A DNA stretch of 64,000 nucleotides from an uncultured Shewanella sp. GTDB taxonomy: Bacteria > Pseudomonadota > Gammaproteobacteria > Enterobacterales > Shewanellaceae. The stretch lies in the NCBI RefSeq assembly GCF_947491715.1, contig NZ_CANLKR010000025.1, positions 1 to 64,000 on the forward strand. Reading direction: 5' to 3'. The notes beneath the pieces were generated by a model, which saw only the letters and a list, made by a program, of their open reading frames with translations, ran no database searches and was not told the DNA's origin. This document shows positions 34,407 to 41,810 of the stretch, one piece after another. The number at the start of each line of letters is the position of its first letter. Within the stretch, counting starts at the first letter, position 1. A program made the position numbers and the translations under genes.

Positions 34407-34681
34407 GTGATGACCTTTTCGTGCTTGAGTGTTTGGTTGATAAATTCGTTATAATCTATGATGTTAAAGTGGGATAATCGAGAGGCTAATCCTCTGGCAA
34501 CCACATCGTCTTTTAATAAATAAATCCTATACATTTTAAGCTGTTCTTGCCATGGTGTTTGTAATAAGGCGTAAAGCCCATTGCCGCTAAATAATAGGCT
34601 GTCATGGCTTGCAGCAAAGCGAAGGCAAGTCGCTAGGGCATTGTCTTCTGTGGCTGAATGTTGAATGTGATGTAAAATCAT
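34400..34681 (-). CDS. tusB: Sulfurtransferase complex subunit TusB
   Basis: A 93-residue DsrH-family subunit. MILHHIQHSATEDNALATC begins a small DsrE-like fold. The start at 34681 overlaps the last base of the tusC stop codon (TAATG), so translation is coupled; a slightly longer reading to 34693 lies inside tusC. It ends overlapping tusE. Confidence 0.88.
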   Translation of the reverse strand: MILHHIQHSATEDNALATCLRFAASHDSLLFSGNGLYALLQTPWQEQLKMYRIYLLKDDVVARGLASRLSHFNIIDYNEFINQTLKHEKVITW

Positions 34682-35037
34682 TAAAATACCCAAACTTGAT
34701 CGGCAGTTTGTAATTGCTTTTGAATGCTGTCAGGTTGACAAACTGTGGTGGGAATAAAAAAGTCATCATCAGTTAACCCAAAAGTATCCATGCTCTCTTG
34801 GCACACGAGAATAGTGTCTATGTCGTATAAGGGTAATGCTTTAAAGGTGGCGATATAATCTTTACAGCCGATATGTTCAGGGGCCTGATTTTTGAGTAAG
34901 TTAAACAGGCCATCAGAGGTAAAAATTAAGCTGACTTCTTGCTCATAACTCGCGCTGAGTAAGGCAAGATCCAATCCTTCTCTACCCGAAGCATTATCAT
35001 GGGGGCCTTTTCTGAAAATAATAGTCACTTTTTTCAT
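34681..35037 (-). CDS. tusC: Sulfurtransferase complex subunit TusC
   Basis: A 118-residue DsrF-family subunit (IIFRKGPHDNASGREGLDLALLSASYEQEVSLIFTSDGLFNLLKNQ). It forms the TusBCD heterohexamer with its neighbours. Length and order are as in other gammaproteobacteria. Confidence 0.92.
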   Translation of the reverse strand: MKKVTIIFRKGPHDNASGREGLDLALLSASYEQEVSLIFTSDGLFNLLKNQAPEHIGCKDYIATFKALPLYDIDTILVCQESMDTFGLTDDDFFIPTTVCQPDSIQKQLQTADQVWVF

Positions 35038-35073
35038 TTGGTTTCCTGGACGCTTTTTCTTAAAAGCTTTTTC

Positions 35074-35463
35074 TTAAAAACTGAGCAATCTATCGGCTTT
35101 TTCAATACCCGTTACCAGTTCACCTAACCCTGCCATGGTAAAAGGGGGCTGCATATTCCAGTGTGAATAGCCATTGTCTTTCGCTTCGGTTTCGGCGATC
35201 ACACCACGTCTTAGCGCTGCCGATGCGCAATTGACCAAAGGGATTTGGTATTGTTCGCTTAAGGTTTGCCAAGCAGCATGTAAATCAAACTCATCATTAG
35301 CCGGTGTATTAAGTTGACTGGTATTGAACACCCCGTCTTGGTAAAAGAAAATATGTAAGACATTATGGCCAGCCTCTAATACCGCTTTTGTGCAACGATA
35401 AGCTCGATAGCTAGCACTGGTACTGTATGCGGGGCTGTTGACTTGTATGATAAATTTGCTCAT
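35074..35463 (-). CDS. tusD: Sulfurtransferase complex subunit TusD
   Basis: A 129-residue DsrE-family subunit carrying the active Cys in LVNCASAALRRGVI, which takes sulfur from TusA. The start at MSKFIIQVNSPAY (35463) gives the family-typical N terminus; the open frame runs further upstream to 35604 over the pseudouridine synthase gene and is not used. First of tusDCB-tusE. Confidence 0.92.
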   Translation of the reverse strand: MSKFIIQVNSPAYSTSASYRAYRCTKAVLEAGHNVLHIFFYQDGVFNTSQLNTPANDEFDLHAAWQTLSEQYQIPLVNCASAALRRGVIAETEAKDNGYSHWNMQPPFTMAGLGELVTGIEKADRLLSF

Positions 35464-35536
35464 GTAAAAAAGGGTATACTTTAAAATAATGTGTCTATGG
35501 TAACGCAAAATCGACAATGAGGGGATTTTTTGTGTG

Positions 35537-36217
35537 TTAACCCTGGTTAGGAGCATTGATCTGCTTGAGGTGACTGTTTTCGATATAGTTAGCGATATTT
35601 TCAACGTTACCTGGCTGTAATTGTTTTAAATGAATATTGCCAATGCGTACGCGAATTAATCGCAACGTCGGTGATCCTACTGCGGCGGTCATTTTACGTA
35701 TTTGTCGATTTTTTCCTTCACTTAGGCAGATGCTTATCCAGCTGGTGGGACCGTGTCTTGCATCGCGAATTTTTCGGCCCCGTGGTGGAAGTTTGGGCTC
35801 AGTGTTAAGTCGACGTACTTGGCAAGGCAAGGTTCGATACTTTTCGCCTTTAATGCCTATGTCCACGCCGGTTTGCAATTTTCTGATCGCATTCTCATTA
35901 ATTTCGCCATCGAGCTGTACCCAATATTCTTTTTCAACATGTTTACCGCAAATATTATAGCTAAATTGACCGTCGGTGGTGAGCAATAATAACCCCTCAG
36001 AGTCATGATCGAGTCGACCAACGGCCATGGTTTTTTCAGGGAAAGGATAAAGATCACCTAATACTGGTTTGGGTCTTTTGGCTTCTTGTACAAATTGACT
36101 CAAGCATCCATAGGGTTTGAACAACTTAAAGTATTGCTGGACAGGCGCTAACTCTTCTGGATTTAAGGAGTCAATTGGCGTTGAACTCAGTATGGGAGTG
36201 GGTTGGTTATTTGTCAT
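35537..36217 (-). CDS. Pseudouridine synthase, RluE/RsuA family
   Basis: A 226-residue rRNA-modifying enzyme. It carries KPYGCLSQF, the catalytic block AVGRLDHDSEGLLLLTTDG with the nucleophilic Asp, and EGKNRQIRKMTAAVGSPTLRLIRVRIG. The absence of an N-terminal S4 domain matches RluE (23S U2457). The ATG at 36217 is preferred over an in-frame GTG at 36226; neither has a good Shine-Dalgarno sequence. Downstream tusD is 74 bp away. Confidence 0.88.
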   Translation of the reverse strand: MTNNQPTPILSSTPIDSLNPEELAPVQQYFKLFKPYGCLSQFVQEAKRPKPVLGDLYPFPEKTMAVGRLDHDSEGLLLLTTDGQFSYNICGKHVEKEYWVQLDGEINENAIRKLQTGVDIGIKGEKYRTLPCQVRRLNTEPKLPPRGRKIRDARHGPTSWISICLSEGKNRQIRKMTAAVGSPTLRLIRVRIGNIHLKQLQPGNVENIANYIENSHLKQINAPNQG

Positions 36218-36257
36218 TGGGATCACAAGGTTTCAAGTTTGTCATGAAAGGGATAAC

Positions 36258-36281
36258 AAAAAAGGCCCGATGAGGGCCTTT
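36258..36281 (-). terminator. Intrinsic terminator of yccA
   Basis: AAAGGCCC and GGGCCTTT pair around GATGA. On the minus strand a U-run follows (A-run 36258-36263). It lies 43 bp after the yccA stop. Confidence 0.9.
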
Positions 36282-36323
36282 AAATGGAGCTCTGAATTAT
36301 TATTCTGAGCAGTTAAACGATGA

Positions 36324-36983
36324 TTAATCGTTATTACCAATGCCCATCAAGTTAAGCAGGGCGATAAATAGATTAATAAAATCTAAATATAATGAAACCG
36401 TTGCTCGAATATAGTTGGTTTCACCGCCATTAACGATGCGGCTCGTATCGTATAAAATAAAGCCGGTCATTAACAATGCAAGTCCAGCATTCATTGCCAT
36501 AAATACCGGTCCACTACCGAGGAAAATATTGACAATAGAACCGACAATGACAATCACAAGACCTGCCACTAAGAAGCCTCTCATGAATGAAAAGTCTTTT
36601 TTAGTGGTAATGGCATAACCCGATAGTGTGATAAAAATCAGTGAGGTTAGTCCTAATGCTTGCATGATAAGCTGTGGCCCATTGGCCATGCCTGCATAAT
36701 GGTTAAGGATGTAACCTAAAGAGGCACCTTGCATCCCAGTAAAAGCAAAAACCCAAAAAATACCCGATTGACCTTCGGCTTTTCTTAGCGTGACAAAAAG
36801 CAAGATTAAACTGCCAATAGAAAGTCCAAGAGACATCATTGGCCCAATTGCCATTGCCATTGCCAAGCCGGCACAAACGGCTGAAAAGGCTAATGTCATT
36901 GACAATAACATGTAGGTATTTTTTAAAAGTTTGTTTACTTGCAGTCTTGATTGATCAGCAGAATAAACCGTTTGTTGTGACAT
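36324..36983 (-). CDS. yccA: YccA-type Bax inhibitor-1 family membrane protein
   Basis: A 219-residue protein with seven membrane helices, the same length as E. coli YccA, an FtsH-protease modulator. MQGASLGYILNHYAG and LYDTSRIVNGGETNYIRATVSLYLDFINLFIALLNL are family signatures, the latter with the paired Asp of BI-1 proteins. The start at 36983 (MSQQTVYSAD) follows GGAG six bases upstream, which excludes the four-codon extension to 36995. Confidence 0.93.
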   Translation of the reverse strand: MSQQTVYSADQSRLQVNKLLKNTYMLLSMTLAFSAVCAGLAMAMAIGPMMSLGLSIGSLILLFVTLRKAEGQSGIFWVFAFTGMQGASLGYILNHYAGMANGPQLIMQALGLTSLIFITLSGYAITTKKDFSFMRGFLVAGLVIVIVGSIVNIFLGSGPVFMAMNAGLALLMTGFILYDTSRIVNGGETNYIRATVSLYLDFINLFIALLNLMGIGNND

Positions 36984-37241
36984 AGCTTTCTCCAAAAACA
37001 GATTGATTAAGCAAAGACAGTGTAGTGATAAAGGTGCTACTGTTCTAACATCCTGTTATTTTACAAAATCACTTACTAATTAATTAAATCATACCTCAGC
37101 CAGCGTCAAGGTTAAAGAGAGTCTGGTTAAAGTTTATACAGAAATGGCAGAAATGTCAGATAAATCGATTTTTTTGCTCATTTGTGTTCATTTAAGTCAC
37201 TAACAGATCAGTAGAGTAGGCATTAAAAGAGGAATACTTTG

Positions 37242-38144
37242 TTAATCTAACCAATCTTTATGCAGTTTTTTGGTATCACCTAAATAATCTAATACCCAAG
37301 CCATTGCGGGAGACTGATTAGCAGCGTTCCAAGCGAGGCAACAAGGACTGGGGGCTTTTGGTCGTTCAAGTTGCTTTTCAATTAAGGCGCCGGTTTTAAT
37401 AAAAGGTGCCGCAAAATGCATTGGCATATAGCCTATTCCTAGTCCTTCACGGAAACAGTTAATGGCACGGATCCAGTCTGGCACCACTAAACGGCGCTGA
37501 TTTTCCAGCAGCCATGTCATGCGCTTGGGAATTTCTCTGGAGGTATCTTCTAAACAAATGGAAGGATATGGGCGCATTTCATCATCTTGCAGTGGTCGTG
37601 TAATTGCGGCTAATGGGTGGTGGTGACTCACTAGAAAAGCCCATTCAATTTCGCCCATGTCTTTAAAGTGAAACTCCCCTCCAACGGGGATGGCAGTGGT
37701 CGCCCCAATGGCAATATCACTGCGCTTAGTAGCAATGGATTCCCATACGCCATTAAATACTTCGATGCGAATAATAAGTTCGACATTTTTGAACGTACGA
37801 TAAAAGTCAGCAATTAATGTGCTAATCTTGTCGGCGCGAACAATATTGTCAAAGGCGATGGACAAGGTGGGTTGCCAGCCATTGGCAATGCGTTTGGTAT
37901 CACTGCGCATTTCTTCCATGTTAGTTAGCAAGCTGCGAGAATGTTTAACAAAATATTCGCCAGCAGGGGTGAGGCTGACGCTACGGTGGTGGCGCTCAAA
38001 TAATATCACGCCTAATTCTTCTTCTACTTGTTTTACGGCATAACTGACCGCAGAAGGTACTTTGTGTAATTTATTGGCTGCAGCAGTGAAACTGCCGACA
38101 CGCGCGACCATATCGATAAGTTGAAGTGATTGTTCTGAGAGCAT
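37242..38144 (-). CDS. punR: LysR-family activator PunR
   Basis: A 300-residue LysR regulator. The N-terminal winged helix (LQLIDMVARVGSFTAAANKLHKVPSAVSYAVKQVEEELG) closely follows E. coli PunR (YdhB), which activates the purine-nucleoside carrier punC. Effector domain about 90-295. The ATG at 38144 (MLSEQSLQ) is chosen since AAGGA lies ten bases upstream; a TTG at 38153 has it too close. It is divergent from punC across a 120-bp shared promoter region, the same arrangement as in E. coli. Confidence 0.85.
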   Translation of the reverse strand: MLSEQSLQLIDMVARVGSFTAAANKLHKVPSAVSYAVKQVEEELGVILFERHHRSVSLTPAGEYFVKHSRSLLTNMEEMRSDTKRIANGWQPTLSIAFDNIVRADKISTLIADFYRTFKNVELIIRIEVFNGVWESIATKRSDIAIGATTAIPVGGEFHFKDMGEIEWAFLVSHHHPLAAITRPLQDDEMRPYPSICLEDTSREIPKRMTWLLENQRRLVVPDWIRAINCFREGLGIGYMPMHFAAPFIKTGALIEKQLERPKAPSPCCLAWNAANQSPAMAWVLDYLGDTKKLHKDWLD

Positions 38145-38264
38145 TATCGGCAATTCCTTGCTATGAGATTATTTGATAGCTAAGTTCAAAAATAAACGTT
38201 TCACAAGCTTTTAGCAAATGATTAAACTGTGCTGCTGTATTACTTAGTCTTGATTTTTTAGTTT

Positions 38265-39470
38265 ATGAATTCCATTATTGATGTTAAATATTTCTTATTT
38301 CTCGCTTATCTTGCCTTATTGAGCATGTTAGGTTTTATTGCAACCGACATGTATTTACCTGCATTCAAAGCGATCGAAACCAGCTTTGGGGCTTCATCGA
38401 GTCATGTGGCCATGTCACTAACCAGTTTTTTAGCTGGGTTAGCGTTAGGACAATTACTGTATGGCCCATTAGTGCAACGCATGGGGAAACGTGGAGCATT
38501 GATCTTAGGCTTAGTGATTTTTGGCTTAGCCAGTTTCTGGTTAGCCAGCAGTGAAACGATGCTGAGTTTTAATATAGCACGTTTTTTCCAAGCGTTGGGA
38601 GCTTGTAGCGCTGGGGTGATCTGGCAAGCCATTGTGATTGAAAAATATGATGCTGAAAAGGCACAAGGGGTCTTTGCTAATGTTATGCCTCTGGTTGCTT
38701 TATCGCCAGCATTAGCCCCTATTTTAGGTGCATTTTTATTAAACATTACGGGTTGGGAAGGGATTTTCTTTACATTAACAGGGCTGGCAATTGCACTTAT
38801 TTTATTGACTTTGGTACTTGTGCCCAGTGATAAACACCTTAAAGGCACTGTCAAACCGAAAAATATTTCTTATTGCTCGATTTTAAAGAATCATCGCTAT
38901 TTAGGTAATGTATTAATTTTTGGTGCTTGTTCAGGCGCCTTTTTTGCTTATTTGACCCTTTGGCCTATTGTGATGGAGCAGCATGGGTTTGCCGCAACAG
39001 AAATTGGCTTAAGCTTTATTCCACAAACTGTTATGTTTATTGTTGGGGGCTATGCCAGTAAAATTGGTATTCGTAAGCTAGGGGCAGAAAAAGCATTAAA
39101 AGTATTGCTGACTTTGTTTGCAGTATGTGTCATGGGGATAGCGGTTTGTACTCTCGTTTTTACAGGGCTCAGTTTATATCCTCTACTGATTATTTTCTCT
39201 GTATTGGCTGCCGCTAATGGGGCTATTTACCCGATTGTTGTGAACAGTGCTTTACAAGAGTTTAGTGATAATGCGGCGAAAGCAGCAGGCTTACAAAACT
39301 TTATTCAGATCAGCATTTCATTTGGCGCTTCAAGTATAGTGGCAATGTGGGCTGCAAAAGGTGAAATGGCGATTGGCGTTGGGATAAGTATTTGTGGCTT
39401 ATTAGTACTCGCAGCTTATAAGCTTAGAAGCTATAAAGGTAAACGTGATTTAGCGGCAGTCGCTAGTTAG
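38265..39470 (+). CDS. punC: Purine nucleoside transporter PunC (MFS, Bcr/CflA-like)
   Basis: A 401-residue twelve-helix carrier. ATDMYLPAFKAIETSF and GQLLYGPLVQRMGKRG (MFS loop-2 motif) place it in the Bcr/CflA group, and the divergent punR gene points to PunC, which imports adenosine and related nucleosides. No clear Shine-Dalgarno sequence precedes the ATG. Followed at 116 bp by tRNA-Ser. Confidence 0.83.
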   Translation: MNSIIDVKYFLFLAYLALLSMLGFIATDMYLPAFKAIETSFGASSSHVAMSLTSFLAGLALGQLLYGPLVQRMGKRGALILGLVIFGLASFWLASSETMLSFNIARFFQALGACSAGVIWQAIVIEKYDAEKAQGVFANVMPLVALSPALAPILGAFLLNITGWEGIFFTLTGLAIALILLTLVLVPSDKHLKGTVKPKNISYCSILKNHRYLGNVLIFGACSGAFFAYLTLWPIVMEQHGFAATEIGLSFIPQTVMFIVGGYASKIGIRKLGAEKALKVLLTLFAVCVMGIAVCTLVFTGLSLYPLLIIFSVLAAANGAIYPIVVNSALQEFSDNAAKAAGLQNFIQISISFGASSIVAMWAAKGEMAIGVGISICGLLVLAAYKLRSYKGKRDLAAVAS

Positions 39471-39585
39471 GCATTGTCCATAATAAGGCTTTGATGAGTC
39501 AATTGATGCTTAACTCATCATTCAGCCAGTTTTTTTATGCTTGGGCTTTACAAGCTAGCTTGTAGCTTATATTATTCGCCGCACT

Positions 39586-39676
39586 GGAGAGATGGCAGAG
39601 TGGTCGAATGCACCGGTCTTGAAAACCGGCATGGGTTTGTAGCCCATCTAGGGTTCAAATCCCTATCTCTCCGCCA
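39586..39676 (+). tRNA. tRNA-Ser (anticodon TGA)
   Basis: A 91-nt class-II tRNA. Acceptor GGAGAGA pairs with TCTCTCC, discriminator G and encoded CCA at 39674-39676. The anticodon stem CCGGT/ACCGG encloses loop CTTGAAA with anticodon TGA at 39620-39622. A long variable arm (TGGGTTTGTAGCCCA region) and the T-arm GGGTTCAAATCCC are present. Confidence 0.97.
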
Positions 39677-39686
39677 AATTTAAAAT

Positions 39687-39718
39687 AAAAAAACCTATCC
39701 TTAAAGATAGGTTTTTTT
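39687..39718. terminator. Intrinsic terminator after tRNA-Ser
   Basis: AAAAAAACCTATC pairs perfectly with GATAGGTTTTTTT around a six-base loop. It lies 10 bp after the tRNA and is symmetric enough to act both ways. Confidence 0.93.
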
Positions 39719-39735
39719 ATGTCTGTAATTTAACA

Positions 39736-40056
39736 ATGAGTTTGTAGCGCGTCTATGTAGGGTTCAAATCCCTATCTCTGTGCCAAATAAAACAAAAAAG
39801 CAACCTTAACGCTTGCCTTTTTTACATCTAGGCAATGACTCGATATAGTTGATATTGATAAGTGGGTTTGTAGCGAGTCCATGTATATGTAGGGTTCAAA
39901 TCTCTATCTTTCCGCCAAATAAAACAAAAAAGCCATTGGGTAGGCAATGGGTTGATAGCATGTTCATGTTGGGGTAAGATCCTTATCTCTTTGCCACTAT
40001 ATAAAAATGAGCTTATAGCACCCTTATGTCGGGTTCACATTTCGTCTCTTTTTGCC
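39736..40056 (+). repeat. Four degenerate copies of the tRNA-Ser 3' half in tandem
   Basis: Copies lie at about 39736-39785, 39862-39917, 39947-39996 and 40007-40056. Each retains GxxTTxxTAGC, then GGGTTCAAATC-like T-arm and a ...CTCT...GCCA end, with mutations increasing rightward: the first keeps GGGTTCAAATCCCTATCTC intact and the last reads GGGTTCACATTTCGTCTC. Copies one and two are each followed by AAATAAAACAAAAAAGC and a degraded terminator-like hairpin, so the repeated unit is the tRNA 3' half plus terminator. None can fold into a complete tRNA. Confidence 0.9.
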
Positions 40057-40094
40057 CCATTCTTTTTGCATTTCGTAGGAACTTGTTTACAGCG

Positions 40095-40631
40095 TTATTG
40101 CTTTTGTGTAAATCGGGCGATCAATTGTGTAATGAGGCCAGGATCCCCTAAGAGTTTTGCTAATAATGCAGCGCCATCTAAGCTTGCGATAAGTTGCTGT
40201 GCACTTAATTTGGCATTTTTTTGATCAGCGAAAATGGCTACTGAGAGCCAATTGATATTATCGATAAAAAACTGTTTAACTTCTGTTTGGATCTCTTTTG
40301 GTAAGGCATCTATTTCAGCGCCTAAAATAGTACATGGACAAATTTTATTATCAATGATGATAGCGCGTTCAAAAAAGTTAGCATAGTGGTAGAGTCTTTC
40401 TTCGATATTGGTGTAATTTTCGCTGATTTTTGCTAGTGCCTCATTGACTGTAAGACGGTATCTTATTACAACGGCAATGCTTAGTTTGGCTTTGGTAGGA
40501 AAATAGTGTTCAATTTCTTCGATGCTGATATTTAATGTTGCAGCGAGTCCTGAAAAGCTAAGATTACTGTAACCACCGCTGCGGATCCCGCTTTCTGCTG
40601 AATCTAAAATTTGTTTTTTTATGCTTGTCAT
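40095..40631 (-). CDS. TetR/AcrR-family transcriptional regulator
   Basis: A 178-residue regulator. The N-terminal helix-turn-helix region (KKQILDSAESGIRSGGYSNLSFSGLAATLNISIEEIEHYFPTKAKLSIAVV) is typical; the C-terminal ligand domain contains NKICPCTILGAEIDALPKEI, a pattern common in AcrR-type regulators that control reductase or oxidative-stress genes. The nitroreductase gene lies 250 bp upstream on the same strand, a possible target. Confidence 0.88.
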   Translation of the reverse strand: MTSIKKQILDSAESGIRSGGYSNLSFSGLAATLNISIEEIEHYFPTKAKLSIAVVIRYRLTVNEALAKISENYTNIEERLYHYANFFERAIIIDNKICPCTILGAEIDALPKEIQTEVKQFFIDNINWLSVAIFADQKNAKLSAQQLIASLDGAALLAKLLGDPGLITQLIARFTQKQ

Positions 40632-40881
40632 AGTGGTGACTCCAACGCATGGTGCTTACTTGTGGGTGGCGTTAAAAATTAAGTGGTGATCATATATTAA
40701 TCACCTTCATTTGATGTGTCTAGAGAAGGAGCATCTCAGTGAGCGAAACTTCATTGGAGTTTCATTGTTTATTCTCGCTGTTATGAAGAACAAGTTGGTC
40801 GTATTATTGATTTATTGCTAATAAAGATATCCGACACATTTTAGGCTGAGTATTCCTTTAAAATATGCCAGATTTTTTCTG

Positions 40882-41538
40882 TTAGAGTACTTGCAGTACA
40901 TCTTCTGTTGATAGGCGAGATTTTGGTAAATTTACATTATAATCTTCATCACTATGGTGATAACCAATAGCTAAAGCAACGTCACATTGATAACCGTTGA
41001 GTTCTTTTTCAAAAGCTTTGCTAATCATTTCACTATCAACACCTTCCATTGTTGTCGAATCGATACCTAAACGTGCTAAGGTATGTAAGGTGTTACCCAG
41101 TGCTAAATAAGTTTGTGCTTTTGTCCAAGTGGCATTGTTACCTGTGGCATCTGTATTACTGTCGACAAAGGCAAATCCTGCGAACGCTTGTTCTCGATTT
41201 TCGAGTTTTACACGCTTGTCTAGAATACTTTTATCCACCACTTTGGCATAGTCTTCGCGGGTATAATTGGGATTATAGGCAAACAAAATAACATGGGAAC
41301 ATGATTTTATATGATCTTGATTAAATTTGAATTTATTAATAAAAGTATCGTGCATACGTTGTTTTGCTTGTTCACTCTCAATGACGATGAATTTCCAAGG
41401 TTGTGAATTAATCGATGAGGCTGATAGGCGCATGGCTTCATAAATGACTTGCATCTTGTCATTTGAAACACGTTTAGAAGCATCGTAGCGTTTAGTGGTA
41501 TAGCGATGGGTTAGATCGGCAAGGATGGCATGCGTCAT
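40882..41538 (-). CDS. NfsB-type oxygen-insensitive NAD(P)H nitroreductase
   Basis: A 218-residue FMN enzyme. HRYTTKRYDASKRVS near the N terminus (FMN phosphate-binding Arg/Lys), RLSASSINSQPWKFIVIES (the SS..QPW signature of the NfsB/FRase I group), and VALAIGYHHSDEDYNVNLPKSRL at the end. It reduces nitro compounds and quinones with NAD(P)H. GGAGAG precedes the ATG. Length is the family norm. Confidence 0.9.
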   Translation of the reverse strand: MTHAILADLTHRYTTKRYDASKRVSNDKMQVIYEAMRLSASSINSQPWKFIVIESEQAKQRMHDTFINKFKFNQDHIKSCSHVILFAYNPNYTREDYAKVVDKSILDKRVKLENREQAFAGFAFVDSNTDATGNNATWTKAQTYLALGNTLHTLARLGIDSTTMEGVDSEMISKAFEKELNGYQCDVALAIGYHHSDEDYNVNLPKSRLSTEDVLQVL

Positions 41539-41810
41539 TTTCTCTCCAAATACACATTGAGTACAAATAGAACTTTATTGAAAAGGGCATGATATTACTA
41601 AAGAGTGATGGGATAAAGAACATAACTTTAGAAACATTATCAAAGATTGATTGATAATATTCCCGTTTTCAGATTTTATGGAGAAGAGGTTGCCAATGAG
41701 CGTTGTAAAATAAAAAGAGAATAAACAGCATAGAGAGCGTTAATCGACTATGATTAATACAAACATTACTCTTTATCATATTGATAATTATTAATTTATA
41801 GGGAATGTCT

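Noticed and set aside
39736..40056. Additional tRNA genes after tRNA-Ser
   Set aside because: Each repeat lacks the 5' half, D-arm and anticodon arm; only 3' halves remain.
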